Positions 1-12,861 of a stretch of 64,000 nt of DNA are shown one piece after another. The number at the start of each line of letters is the position of its first letter. Within the stretch, counting starts at the first letter, position 1. Made by a program: the position numbers and the translations under genes. Source of the stretch: Zantedeschia hybrid cultivar (Eukaryota > Streptophyta > Magnoliopsida > Alismatales > Araceae); NCBI GenBank assembly GCA_030544215.1, contig JARZZO010000014.1, positions 16,092,234 through 16,156,233 on the forward strand, given 5' to 3'. Under the pieces are notes generated by a model. The model made no database searches. It saw nothing but the letters and a program-made list of their open reading frames with translations, and had not been told where the DNA came from.

Positions 1-787
1 TGCCATGTCCCACCTCTCTGGTGTATTGTAAGTTGTAACCATTGATTTGGTTGTATCTCCACAAATTTGAATTACTGGACCTAAATAATTTATGTGCTCT
101 TTTATGTCCAAGCAATGTTACCAAGTCAGTATTACCAGCTTCAGAAAAATATCTGAAATCGGCAAAAAACATCTGAAGACTTTAGTGGAAACAATAATGA
201 ATGGAATGTTAGTTTTTTAATTTATAAAATAAAATTCAATATATATTAAAATTTTATAGTTAAACAATAGTTTTTAAATGATTTTAAACATATATTTCAT
301 TAAATTGTGATTAGATCATGACTTTTTGAATTTATGAAAATTTTAAGATTTTTCAATTAATCATGATTTATTCATGAAAGGTGTGCTGAAAATAACTAGT
401 GTGATCGAATCATGTTTTTTTCAAAAGTTGCAGATTTATTTACTCTATGGCTAAGTGTGTTCCATGAAACCATCCTGAAGATTGCTTTTGATGGAATGGA
501 AAGGTCAAGATGAAACATGCATGTGGTAACTTGAAACATTGCCTATCTACTGTACCGCACATTTTTTTTTTCAAAAGTCAAGACTGTTTACGCCCGTTAC
601 CCATTTATTTCCAGAAGCCTTATATGTTTCACTCTGTAGAGCATAAATGCAAATTGGTTATGAGACCATTGCCTCATCTGAATCTTTATTTTTAAGCAAC
701 TGCTGGGTGTTATTTGCAGTGCCTCTCTGAGTCTCTTCATCTAGTCATGATAGAGATGCCGTAAATAATGTACTCTCTCCTTTCTAG
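1..787 (+). other. Intron or upstream part of the partial first gene
   Basis: AT-rich sequence ahead of the first exon I can recognise. It ends in a pyrimidine-rich acceptor (TTTCTAG at 781-787). No open frame here resembles the N-terminal part of the downstream protein, so it is probably intron of the gene that enters from the left window edge. An early small exon cannot be excluded. Confidence 0.55.
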
Positions 788-1857
788 GTCACTTTTGGGA
801 ATTTTGATTATGAACCCATGAATATGCTTGGAGTTATACAGGTAATGTATTTCTAGTTTTCATTTGCTGCTTCTTGAATATGGCAGTTTGTTGATGTGAT
901 ACTGTGCAAACTTTTATGAATTGAAGTCCCAGAAGACTGCAGAGGTACTTCTAGATGTAAAGGTTAATGCTATAATATGCGGCCCTCGGATTGCTTCTGT
1001 GGATACAGCTACTGCCATCACTGAGGTGAGATTTATTTATTGACATCTTGATCAGTTGATTAATTGTTACTGCATTTGGAAGGCAACTTCCTTCAGTTTT
1101 TCAGAGTCCAGTTCTGCCAACAGGTTGGCCTGTTTGCAGGTTCAAGAAGCAGCAGATTGCTTGGGTGCTGACTGTGTGCCTAGATACGTGGAGACGAAGA
1201 AAATGCTAGAGCTTGAAGTTGAACGTGTCATCCACCAAGGAATGAGAGTAAGTGTTTATCCAAATACGCAGCACAGATTCTGCTAACCCATGCTTTTTAT
1301 GTTGAAAGGCCACAGATACTCTTTAGATGTACAATTAGAAGTTGACCTATAATTCAAACCACAATCGTCAGCATACCTCTGAGTTGATGATATAATCTGC
1401 CATTTGAAACAATTCTACCCTAAGTGTGCGCTTAAATCTCCTAGTAGCATCTTCTTCTTAATCCCACAATGTTAATCTTTAACAGAATCAAGTTGGCAGT
1501 GGACGCCCTGGAGGGTGGTTGAATGGCCTTGATGATAAGGTCATTACAGCCTTATGGAATCAGACTGGAAATGCTTGGCGTTCGTTGCTAGATGAGCTGT
1601 CGGATGAGTCTGAGCCTGGAAGAAATGTAGTGGTTGTTGGACACCCTGCAGTTCACATTGCACTGTTAGGGCACTGTCTGAATATAAAAAAGGAGATGAT
1701 GGGTTCTGTCCATCTCGACAATGGAAGCATCTCTGTGATTGATTTCCCTGATGGTCCGGAAGGAAGAGGTGTCATTCGCTGTGTAAACTACACTGCCCAT
1801 TTGGGAAGATGGTCAGTATCTGTGACTAGATCAACAACAAATGATGAAGAGTTTTAG
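788..1857 (+). CDS. 2-carboxy-D-arabinitol-1-phosphatase-like protein, 3' part
   Basis: I see four exons joined in one frame: 788-841, 927-1025, 1140-1247 and 1486-1857 (stop TAG). All introns have GT donors and AG acceptors and phase 0 junctions. They give about 210 C-terminal residues. The last exon holds a histidine-phosphatase signature (VVVVGHPAVHIALLGH) followed by GSISVIDFPDG and an acidic tail ending DEEF, which matches the second phosphoglycerate-mutase-like domain of plant CA1Pase-type proteins. Known role of the family: chloroplast removal of phosphate from the night-time Rubisco inhibitor carboxyarabinitol 1-phosphate. The N-terminal half, with the transit peptide and the phospho-accepting RHG motif, lies outside the window, so catalysis and targeting cannot be judged. 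Another plant phosphoglycerate-mutase-like protein is the main alternative. Confidence 0.7.
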
Positions 1858-4800
1858 CATGTAATGAATCAGGAGATTTGGGTTATTTCATTTGCTTGCA
1901 GACTGTGCCTTGTGCACACACATTGCTATGTGTTGGCAATGCTATACGGTACAACAAAAAGGAAGTGAATTTGAGGATGTAAAGTTGTAAAGGAGCTGCG
2001 TGTATATTTATTGACCGCTGAACGCTTGTTTATTTGTGGAGTATTGATCAACTTCCTTTCCCGGTTGCAAGCTCGGGTTTTATTAAAAGTTTGCTCTTGC
2101 ATGATAAGCTTCGTTGGTGTGGATTCTGTGAAAAGGTTGTCGAAATGTCTCGAGCCTTGGTGAGGTGTGGGCAGAGTTTTCACTCTCTCGGATCATATAC
2201 TGTTGAGATAAGGCATGCTTTGTTTGGACGTAAACCTATAAACATGTAGATTTGTGGTAGACTATTTCTTTAAAATAATCTTAATTTAGATGGTAAAAAA
2301 ATAGGTTTTCCATGAGTTCACTTGAGTTTGTGATGAACTCAAAGAGCCTATTTGAAGGTTACCCTTAAACATGTTTAGGTCTACTATGAACTAAATTTTC
2401 AAGATAACTTTAGTTTGGATGGTTAGAAAATAAGTTTATCATAAATTTACTTGAGTTTATCACAAACCAAAAACCTCCTTATGCAAGCAATGGAGTTATG
2501 AAGCTGGTTTATGTTGGGGATCTGCTCAAGTTTATCATAAAATTCATTTATGTTTATGTAGAATAATCAAACATACATGAATTTATGGAAGATGTCTATG
2601 ACAAATGGATTTATGATAATATGCATTTATGATAACTCACTCCATCCACGTTTTCTTAAGTTGCATCCGAACAGTGCCTTAAAAGTGATTTGTGAACGAT
2701 GAACCTATGTAAAAGGAACTTATTCAGTTTTAGCACATATTGGAGTTCTCACGTTTCTATGACTGGTAGAATATAGATATGGATGTGGAGTGTTAGCATG
2801 GACACAGCTGTAACAAAATTTTAAAAATAAGACAAGAGGATATTAGAAATTTACATATTAACATGTATTTAGATATGTATAGAGTAAAATATGGTTATTT
2901 TATTTTATTTAAAATATAAACATATAAATAAAATAACAATTTCATTATTGAATAATAATACGGACAAACATTTTAAAACAATTATTATAGCATTCATTTT
3001 AAAATATGGGTATCGAATTGTTGTATCATGCGTGGATGTTCTCCCATGATTTATCTAATGTACAACCAACTAGATTTTTGGAGGTCTCGTAGGGACCTCA
3101 CTCTCCATGTGGTTTCCTAGCGCCCCCCTCTCTCACAACTTATTAGGGGGGTGGGAGAGAAAGACGTGTGCAACTGAAATGGGGAGAGAAGGTGAAATAC
3201 CCACGTGAACCATCTCCATCTGTGCGAAGGGTTTGTCCACAGAGTCGTAACTTGCAGCATCTCTGCACGGATTGGCACGCGGCCGCTCTCTCCCACGCTA
3301 AACCTCAGAAAACGAACGGCAGGTTGCCTGTTCCCAAAATGAATGAATCTAGATCCGGTTCAGACCCAATACTGGTCATGAGTAAATGAATCGGGTTTTC
3401 GATTTACTTCTTATTTATTTGATGTTGAAAGATAAATGGATTGGATATATAAATTATTTATCTTAAATTTCTATGTACCAGATAATTGAATTTGATTTTA
3501 AGTCTAAATTTTAAGAAATCGACTCACAAATTTTTACAATGTATGACAATAGAGGATTTAATGGATAAACAGGTCTACTCAAACCCATAACTACGGGTCC
3601 AAACGGATCTATTAATAGGCCAAGACCCATTTTGACAGCCCTAACCCTTCGAAGGTTGAGGTCCGCTTACCAAATGTTGTGCTTCTTGTTTACTTCCTCT
3701 GCCATTCACCTCTCATGTAGGAGCAATCCTCCTCCAAAGAAATCAAAAAAGAAAGGAAGGAATAAAAGAAAGAAAAAAAAATATAGTCATCCTTCGGAAG
3801 AGGTAATTGCTAGGAGCATTGGCTTGACCTTAAAAGAGGGATGTATAAATTGGTTACTGTTTTAAGTTGAGTTGAACTCACTGAGATCTTCTACTAGCCA
3901 GTGAAATTAAAAAAAAAAAAAACAACAAAGAAAGAAGCATGCGGATTCTTTTCTGTATTAGATGAGTTTAACTCGATTAAATCTTTTGTTTATATGTATA
4001 AACTTTTCAATGCCGACGTGTTGGTCGAGGTATATTCAACATAATGTACTGAATTTTTTTCATAATTATAAGAGATTATATTAATATTGAATGTGATTCG
4101 TTCAAGCTTATTTCTTAATTTAATTTTATGTACATATACATATTACTGTTACCAATCTCACATCAAAAGATTCATATGCATCAAAATCAAAAGTGGTAGT
4201 CTGAATTAAGGTTTGTCAACTTAAAGAGTCGGACCGATTCAGATCTTTCATGATATGATACGAATTTGGTCGACTCATGTCAACTCGACCATGTCATATA
4301 GAAAAATTCTTCTAAATCATATAGAATCGATCGAATCACATTGACTCGAGTTTGTCTTAATATAATACGAGTCACTCGAATAAATATTGAATCAATTCGG
4401 TACGACAAACCATGGTGCCGTGATGGACACCACTCTCGTCTGTGGCGAGAGCGCTCCCAAGTTCGACTCTCGAGGGTTTCTCTTCGTGAGATGACTTCAC
4501 CGCTACCCTGTCCGTCATCCAGCCACTGCCCTAGCCTTTCAAGAAAAAGGTAAAACCGCGGCGCCCCCCGCAAACTTAACCTTATTTCGATACACTCGAT
4601 GCTGTCAGAGAGGTGTAAAGAGGACGGAAGAGAGAAGGAAAAAGCAGGCGACTTTTGCCTATGATAACACCCACCGGCCACCGCACCGTCCATTTGGCGC
4701 TGGTTTAAACTCTCCCCGTCCGGACGGCCTGCCATCTTTGGGCTCTGGCCTGATTCTTTTGGGGTGAAGGTTTTAATTAAGAGCTTTGAGGGACAGCTTC

Positions 4801-5730
4801 ACGTAGATGGGTCCCACTCCTCCCCCCTCAAAAAGAGAGAAAAAAGAAACAAATGGAGTAAAAGGAGATGGTGAAAGATGTGGTGAGCATATTTTACTTG
4901 TTTTCTGATACGCGTGGATTATCATAGGCCTCAATCAGGCTTTACTTTATTAAATGGAATTAAGTGAAAAAACAATAAGAGAGGTCTACAGTCAAGCCTC
5001 CTCAGTACCACCCAACAACTGAAGCAGTAGAATCAGTTGTCTAGGGCAATTGTTTATTATTTGTCTCTTAATTGGGAGGTCTCAGATTCGATCTTAGTTG
5101 GAGTTTAAAAATTCTCTAGTCATATAATTTATAGTACTGTTGGAATCTTTATCTCTTAATCTGTAAAATTATTTCTCCGAATAATCAGGCAGATCTGAAA
5201 TTCTCACCTAATTAGGCGGACTTCTTGACCAACGTAGAACTACTTCTAATTTTAGAGGATATCTCGAGATCGATCCCTAGTCGGTTGTAAATATCTATAT
5301 ATACTTGGCCATTGTGCTACTGATGAAAAACAAAAAAAACTGAGGTCGCAGATATCCTACTACTGCTTAAGGCGGGGCACACAATTTTAAGTTCTAAACC
5401 CAATCAAAGTGGGGAAGCAAGAAGGAATTAAGCCCAACTCATGGTGTGATACACGCCCAAGTAAGTAGTGCCAGTTGTCATGTTAATGTCGTTATGCACG
5501 CGGATAGTATTTCCAGCACAAATTACATAAAAGGGATTATGACATATACATATATAATATGAGCCCAGGATGCATGGACTGATGGAAGTTGGGCGGCGGG
5601 GGAGCACGAGGGACTGTGCTGCGAATATTCTCCTCTTCGACCGCTATCCTCAAATAGGAAAAACGTATACAATGTGTGATCCGTTGGCATAATTTGTCGT
5701 CCTCAAAACTAACTTAGATTAGAAATTTTG
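1858..5730. other. Intergenic, AT-rich, repeat remnants
   Basis: 3' flank of the first gene, then no supported gene. At 2260-2660 is a run of related sentences built on 'gagtttatcataaa'-like words, which looks like a decayed MITE. At 2770-3010 and again near 34.68-34.80 kb there is similar AT-rich sequence containing TTAAAAATAAGA, probably one repeat family. At 3340-3640 is a repeat with 'acccat...gacagccc' ends. Poly-A stretches occur at about 3908-3923. Short ORFs here have no recognisable family. Confidence 0.6.
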
Positions 5731-5809
5731 ATGGGGAGGGCATTTTCGTAATTTTATAAAACTAAATCAGATGAATTTTTTTTATGGGGAGGGCATTTTC
5801 GTAATTTCA
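5731..5809 (+). promoter_or_regulatory. Proximal upstream region of the desaturase with a direct repeat and TATA-like box
   Basis: A 24-26 bp word beginning ATGGGGAGGGCATTTTCGTA occurs twice, at 5731-5756 and 5784-5809, 53 bp apart. A TATAAA lies at 5755-5760 between the copies, about 290 bp before the chosen start codon. The spacing would place transcription start near or in the second copy. The promoter assignment is inference; the repeat is seen directly. Confidence 0.4.
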
Positions 5810-6051
5810 TATTACAACTGACGCCTCCGCCATCAAAAAGATCCCCTTCCCATTTTCCCAATTCGTCTCTCCGTCTCAAACACATCTGCGCGCATTCTCG
5901 CATCATAAAACACCAGCTCTCCTCTCGCCAACCTGCTCGCTCTCGCCTTGCCGGCTTCATTCATACGCTCTTCCCGGTTTCGCGCCCGCTTCGCCGGAGA
6001 GGTGGCAGCTGATAGCCAGGTAGCGGCCGGTCGGCGGCGGAGGAGGAGGAG

Positions 6052-9000
6052 ATGGCACCGCACCTGAGCTTCGCGTCCCCGCGCTACATCTGCTTGTGTC
6101 CGCCTAAGTCCACCGCCGCCAGATCTCACACGGTTGCCATGGCTTCCACCCTTCATACCTTCCCCAAGTGAGCTCCTCCTCTTCCCCCTTCTCCTCGGTT
6201 TTCTTCTCTTGATCCGGGCTTCCGTTGCTCAGACAACGCGGAAGAGGGGATCCCCACACGGGGTTTCTGCTCCATTCTGGCCTCTCCTCTCTCGGCCCTC
6301 TTGTATTTGCATTCTTATTACCGTTTCTCGATCAGCGCTTCGGTTCTTGATTCCGTGATGTGGTCGCGGTGTGTGTTCGTTCGTCTGGGTTCGTCGGTTT
6401 TTGGTACTTATCACGGGTTTCGATTTCTTCGATGTGAGTGTGTGCGTGTATGGGAGCAGGTGACACTTATCATGCTGACATCTCGTTTTCCTGAGTGGGA
6501 TTTCTTGGCTATGTGATGAGTTCCACAGATGCAATAACTGAAACGCCTTTTGTTTTGAATTCCAACTCTAGTTGATCAACGTTTCTGCTATTTTATTTTA
6601 TTTTATTTCTTTTTTTTTTAATTATTCAACGAGTCAATGATGAGACCTATGGCTTGATCTTGATAGACGCATGTTTTCTTGATTTGTTACATGTTAATTT
6701 ATGTTCACACGGTATGTCATGTCATGCGAATATTTTTATTCAAAATCTTCTCTTGATCTCAAACTCTAAAGATTTCCTCTTTTCTTTTGTGTTTTTTCTT
6801 TTTCTCCTTCTCAATCCATTACAAGTATGAAATTTTAAGTCTTTCTTCCGACTCTTGTCTAAATCAGGGTCGACAACACCAAGAAACCATTCAGTCCACC
6901 TCGAGAGGTGCATGTCCAGGTTACCCACTCTATGCCGCCTCAGAAAATCGAGATTTTTAAATCATTAGAGGACTGGGCGGAAAACAACATCCTGGTGCAT
7001 CTGAAGCCTGTGGAGAAGAGCTGGCAACCTCAGGATTTCTTGCCAGAACCATCTTCAGAAGGATTTGATGAAGAGGTCAAGGAACTGAGAGCGCGAGCAA
7101 AGGAGATTCCTGACGATTATTTCGTTTGCTTGGTGGGAGATATGATCACTGAGGAAGCACTTCCTACATATCAGACAATGCTTAACACCCTTGATGGCGT
7201 TCGAGATGAAACAGGCGCAAGCCTTACCTCTTGGGCCATCTGGACCAGGGCATGGACCGCCGAAGAGAACAGGCATGGTGATCTTCTCAACAAGTACCTC
7301 TACCTCTCCGGGAGAGTGGACATGAGGCAGATTGAGAAGACAATTCAGTATCTTATTGGATCAGGAATGGTATGCATGGTCCTTATTGCTGTTATTATTG
7401 TTGGCTCTTGATTTTTGGGTTAAAAATATATCCATCTTGATGTTCAAACTTTCTCTCTTTTTTCTGTTTCTTAAGTGATATCTTTCAATTAGGCTTACAG
7501 GTTTCGTCTAATTGGAAACTGATGCCATTTTATGCCTTCATATGTCTGAGCTAATTATGAGCCACTTGAGTTCAGCTCAAGTTTAGCTTAACTCTGCTCA
7601 ATTCATTTAAAAAAATGAGCCACGCCTGAGTTGGAGGTAGAGCTCACTTGATTAAATGAGCAGAGCCCGGATGGCTCTTGATTTTTGGGTTAAAAATATA
7701 TCTATCTTGATGTTCAAACTTTCTCTCTTTTTTCTGTTTCTTAAGTGATATTTTTCAATTAGGCTTACAGGTTTCGTCTAATTAGAAACTGATGGCACTT
7801 TATGCCTTCATATGTCTGAGCTAATTGCGAGCCACTTGAGTTCAGCTCGAGTTTAGCTCAACTCTGCTCAATTCATTTAAAGAAATGAGCCATGCCTGAG
7901 CCGGAAGTAGAGCTCACTTGATTAAATGAGCCGAGCCCGAGCTTGGAGAAGCTTGGCTTCGTCGGCTCAGAAGTTGGTTCAGATTAAAATAATTAATTAT
8001 TTTGTATACTTAATCCTATTTAAACATTAAATTTATTAACATTTCAACTACTTTACAAGGTATGGGAGCAATGAGCATTTATAAGGCGTTCCATGTTTTT
8101 TGATGTTCTGATGTTGGACTAAAAGATCTTACTCCCTAGTGCATGTGCGTGGAGTGCTCGCCCACCTGGTGTGCCCTATGCACATGCGCCTTATAGTGGG
8201 ATCTTTTAATCTCACATTAGAAGCTTGTCTTGGCTCGGCTCATTGCCACCCTTAGCTATAGGAATTGATGAACTGATAATTATGAATGGACTGCAGTTTT
8301 GTTTCCTTTTGCTACTTATTGATAGCTTTAGATGATAACTGCACTTGTTTGGGCAGCGAATGTGGATGTGATTCATTGAGTAGGATGAGTGGGCATGAAA
8401 AGGCCCCTGTTGTTACTTACATATATGGCTGGAGCCCCTTTGTTATCTCTGTCTATTGTTGAAGCCCAATTCTGAAAAATTTTGTATCTACAAGGACTAG
8501 AATATGTATCAACCTACACTGGAACTGTGCGTATCAATGTCTATAAGATGTTTGTATTTATGGTAAACACCTATTCCTACACAGGCTAAAATCTCAGATT
8601 CTCCTACTTCTGAGGAACCAAAAAAATCATGTTTTTCCCCTAGGGCAGGGGTGTCTCCTTGCTTTCCTTGCTAGGGGGACTTGGGATCATCAATCCGGGG
8701 TTCTACTTCATGAGGGCAAGCTCCAAAAACCTTGTGCTAATGCACGCAGTGGATTTTCATAATGCTTCTCATGATGGAGCCAAACCTGTCCCCATGTGAA
8801 GGGACAACTGTTCCAGGCTTCCTGTTTTAACATTATTCTCACCCCACTCTCTTTCTCACAAAGAAAATGTCTGCAAAACCATCTTTGATCTTTTCTCTAT
8901 AATTAAATTGGTGCAATAGTCTAGTACTTTGGAAATATATTTCTGTTGCTGCAAAGTTACTGCTGAAGATTCTACACAATGGGAGACTTCCTTTGGCATG

Positions 9001-9663
9001 ACATTTTCTGTTGCAAGCCATGACATGCTTCCTCACACTTGAGTCTAAGTTCCTCATTATCTTGATATCTTTTTTGCTGTTTTTTTTTTTTTTTAAATAT
9101 AGGATCCCAGGACAGAGAATAGTCCCTATCTTGGATTCATTTACACCTCCTTCCAGGAGCGTGCAACCTTTATTTCTCATGGAAACACCGCCAGGCTGGC
9201 CAAGGAACATGGAGACCTAAAGCTAGCACAGATATGTGGTACTATTGCTGCAGATGAGAAGCGCCATGAGACTGCATATACCAAGATAGTGGAGAAACTG
9301 TTTGAGATAGACCCAGATGACACTGTGCTTGCATTTGCGGACATGATGAAGAAGAAAATCGCAATGCCGGCACATCTGATGTATGATGGACGTGATGATA
9401 ATCTGTTCGAGCACTTCTCATCTGTTGCTCAGCGGCTGGGTGTCTACACTGCCAAGGACTATGCAGATATACTTGAATTCCTGGTTCAGAGATGGAACGT
9501 AGAGAGCTTAGTCAATCTTTCTGGGGAAGGCAAGAAGGCACAAGACTTTGTCTGCGGTTTGGCTCCTAGAATCAGAAGGTTAGAAGAGAGAGCTCAAGGG
9601 AGGGCAAAGCAAGCACCAGCCATACCTTTCAGTTGGATTTACGACAGGAAAGTTCAGCTCTGA
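6052..9663 (+). CDS. SAD: Stearoyl-acyl-carrier-protein 9-desaturase, chloroplastic
   Basis: Three exons, 6052-6167, 6868-7369 and 9103-9663, make a 392-residue protein, the normal length of the family. It introduces the delta-9 double bond into stearoyl-ACP in plastids, using ferredoxin and oxygen. Residues 1 to about 35 are Ser/Ala/Pro-rich and look like a transit peptide. The conserved body starts at REVHVQVTHSMPPQK. All six expected di-iron ligands are present by alignment of spacing: E134 (ITEEALP), E172 and H175 (EENRHGD), E225 (FQERATF), E258 and H261 (DEKRHE). The C-terminus ends IPFSWIYDRKVQL, typical of the family. The start at 6052 was chosen because it gives a transit peptide; an in-frame Met at 6139 is possible but would shorten it. 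Exon 1 is GC-rich, as is common in monocots. Introns are 700 and 1733 bp; intron 2 contains repeats. Confidence 0.95.
7403..7942 (+). repeat. 270-bp tandem duplication in desaturase intron 2
   Basis: Two head-to-tail copies, 7403-7672 and 7673-7942, differ at only a few positions over 270 bp. Each begins GGCTCTTGATTTTTGGGTTA and ends in a GAGCC-rich stretch. Copy 1 starts just 33 bp after the exon 2 donor. High identity implies a recent event. Confidence 0.9.
7943..9102 (+). other. Rest of desaturase intron 2, with transposon remnants and a fold-back
   Basis: Continues the 'GAGCCGAGCC' repeat begun in the duplication. A fold-back lies at about 8111-8222: 'ctaaaagatctta...gcatgtgcg' on the left is mirrored by 'gcgcatgtgcata... 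gatcttttaat' on the right. A T-run (9081-9094) precedes the acceptor at 9101-9102. Short ORFs inside are not credible. Confidence 0.6.
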
Positions 9664-12600
9664 GTATATACTTACAGCAGGTCAATCTCAAGTCACCAGT
9701 CGCTTTGCAAATCTAAAAAATTTCTGCCTGTCCTTTCCATTTTCCACTAATGTTAAATGTCTAGGAAAGGAATTATGCTCTAGATAATGTTACTTGTCTC
9801 GGAGGGGGTTATTTTGGTCGAATTTGGGTTGTGGATACAGCGGGTGTTGGCTACGACCGGTGCGTTAATGCAGTGCGTCTTGTGAGTGTAGTTAGTTATA
9901 CAGCTAGTAAGCTTTGTCTTAGTCGTGTCTTTTGCTGTAATGAACATTATGGGGATAAACGAAAGTGCCTGCGACATGTTCTTGAATGTGGCTGTAGTGT
10001 TTACCACCACATGAGATTGCTTTGTTGGATATTCGAGCTCGTGCAATTCCTTTGCTTGTGTTCATTGTTTCTCTGCTGCGTCCCCAGTGCAAATTAAGCA
10101 TGGACATAAGAAAGAGTACTCCACTGAGGAACAAGAAGTGCGGGGACCTCACGTTTTGGCAGAGTACTCCTTGATTCTAGCCTTCTCGTGCCAATGGGCA
10201 GAGTACTGACCATGGAAAGGTAGAATCGGCCGATTTGGATTGGGATCAGCCGGTTCTGATCTGTCCAGAATCGGCCAATTCTGACTACTTTCGGCCGATC
10301 CGTGCCGGAATTCTTTGGTACTGACCGCTCCAACCTTTTCTCGTCACTCTTTGCTGCCGTAAAAATTAACTGTTGAGAGAAATTTTCTCAAAGAAGCCTA
10401 GCATTACTCTGAAGGATGCACTTGCATGTTGTTTGGTGGACCCATTACTGGTGATACTCGTGTTTTCAAACTGAGAGCTTAAAATAAATTCTCAGTTTAA
10501 AGTTTCTGAATTTTGATTTCTAATAGTTTTAGATTTAACATGAAAACTGAAGAAATAAGAGTATTACAAAGGTATATTAAAAATATTTTATTATATTTTA
10601 CATCATTTTACAGCACATGAAACATCATTTAATGTCCAAAGCAGGGGGAGCGCTTTGTGCATCTGGTGCTTGATGGGTATTTCTGTGGCGTGTGGCCTTG
10701 TAGGCTTGTCAGTTGTGGGCCTGGGGTATTTCTGACGTTACAAATATTTTGTAGGCATGACAAATAGTAGTTGTCAAATCTATGAAATATTTGTCACGCC
10801 TAAAAAGTATATGTCATCCTTGTACATATGTGTAATAGATTTATAGGCGTGACATATTTTTTAAGTGTGATAAATATTCTGTGGACACGACAAATATTTG
10901 TCACGTATACATATATTTGTCAGGCCCATAACTCTACACCCGTAATTAATGCTTGTTAGATCATTTGTGGAAAAAACAACTCAACTCATGTGCTTTCTTT
11001 TTAGTTGGACCAACAACATCTTACATTATAAGATGACTTAATTTGCTGTACTGACCTTCAATATAGCAAACATTACTCCACATATTATAAGATCAGTTTA
11101 GCCCAAAAATCAACGTCCAGTTGAGCATGGATCAGCGTAGCGCGTCCAGCATGAATATTTTCTACCTTCTCTCCCTTTTTCTTTTTTGGTCCATTTTGAG
11201 GATGCGACCCAATTTTTTAACACCTTTTTTTTAGTTCTTTTTTTTTAACGCAAAATTGACAGTAGCAGTTAGCAAAACAAAACATTCCACATCAAAGAGT
11301 ATTAATAATAAACCATTTTCTTTTTAACATTTGCTGATTGAAGGAATTAAAAGCCAAACAAACCTTTCCTCCATGAAAGATTAACTTACAGATAATTACA
11401 CGGCTAAATTAATTTGGTCTTGATCCCCATCGGCCTCCGGCGTGTGACGCTGGGGACGGTAGTACCGATGGATGGCAAGGGTTCGAGTTCCTTGTGATTG
11501 AAGCCCATGATTCTTCTTCACAGGTTTTGCCGTTTGGGTAGCTAAAAAACTTGCCTCCTAAAGACACATCTTGTTGGAATAATTTTCGGAGTGGGGGTTA
11601 AAGAACATTATCAACTCATTTTTAATAAGAAATGCTTACTTCAGTGTCTCAGATAATGTAAATTCATGTGAGTTGTAATGCCCCAGACGCGGACAGCAGC
11701 CAAATAGACATGTAAACTCTCTCTCATTTTTTTTTTCAAAATCGAGTTAGAGGACCACCTCAACTTGACCTCCATAAGAATGGTTAATTTCTTTTTTTTT
11801 AAAAAGAGAGAGGATCGCATGCTTATGTGATCCAAGTCGTCGAGTTACATAAGCACACGATCCAACGGCTATGTGTGGGTGCTGCAGCGCGCTGATGTAA
11901 CCCTACATTGCAGCAAGCATATCATTTTTAACAGCGACCAACGAGTATATGTATGCACATGTATATTTGCTCAATTTAAGTTGGACTTGCCCACTAAAGA
12001 ACGGTAAGCTCATGCTCAACAATTGAGAAATTTTCTTGTTGAGATGGTTTGGACATTTTAGGCACAGGCCTAGGACGGCTCTAGTTAAAAAAGTAGAACA
12101 TATTAAGATAGAAGAGAAGAAGAAAGGAAGAAGTAGACTTAAATTAACTTAGAAGAATGTAGTACAATACGATTTGAAAGTTTTAAACCTTTCAGAAGAG
12201 ATAGTATAAAATCGTTTAAAGTTGAGATAGAGAATTTATATAATCGACTCCAATTATTTAAAATTAAGACTTCGTTGCGTTGAGTTAAATTGAAATGTTT
12301 ATTAATACTAAATGTTATATGAATGCCAATACGTATGTAGTTACCATATTGCATCCAAATAAGGGAGAACACACCATCACATTGCATTGGAATGCAATTG
12401 TTTGGATACATCAAATGCCCTTAATCTAAGTGGGTTGAAACTCTAACCTAGAGTCTCTCTATTATGTCGCTCTTCACATAGTCTTCGGGTTTCCAGTGCA
12501 CTTCCTGCTCTCCTCTTCCCATCACAGTTCATCTCGTCCTCACTCGTCAGTCAGCCTTTAATGTACGAGCTACGTCGACGTTAATGCATTTAAACGCTTT

Positions 12601-12858
12601 TGTGGATGGAGCTTAACACTTATGTCAGACTTTTGTCCAAAAGTTAGAATTCGGAAAAAGATTGGTGCCAAGATGAAGAATATCAATTCAGCAAGAAATC
12701 TAATAAGAAAAATTGTCAAATATGTACAAATATAAAAATTAATTTAAAATGTAGAATAGTTTTTAAAACATATTATGTTAAATGACTTAATTTCCCCCCA
12801 AACATATATTTTTAAAACATATGCAATTAAATTGTGGGTGTTAGAATTTGCAAAGATC
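9664..12858. other. Intergenic, 3' flank of desaturase and scattered repeats
   Basis: 9664-10100 is the likely 3' UTR and flank, T-rich on the + strand. At 10220-10300 the word 'cggccgatt/cggccaatt' recurs about four times within 80 bp. At 11014-11078 is a reverse-strand fragment of the MITE seen at 34189-34436. At 11425-11500 a 'GGTTCGAGTTCC' box recalls a tRNA-derived SINE, but no ends are visible. No supported gene. Confidence 0.55.
10734..10925. repeat. Cluster of 'tttgtcacg' motifs in both orientations
   Basis: Within 190 bp, words like ATTTGTCACGCCTA and their reverse complements (TAGGCGTGACATA) occur at least six times, and GACAAATATTTGTC at about 10899-10912 is a perfect 14-bp palindrome. 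This arrangement resembles the subterminal motif arrays of plant class II transposons. No terminal repeats or transposase are visible, so the element type is not assigned. Confidence 0.5.
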
Positions 12859-12861
12859 TTA

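Noticed and set aside
1926..2249. Overlapping ORFs downstream of the first gene
   Set aside because: Opposite-strand pair in a likely 3' UTR with no motif.
4405..4560. tRNA-derived SINE
   Set aside because: Boxes resembling A and B promoters are seen here and at 5018-5110 and 11425-11500, but no element ends, poly-A tail or duplications could be matched.
6134..6358. ORF reading through the first desaturase intron
   Set aside because: It is out of frame with the transit peptide and crosses a good donor; a shadow of exon 1.
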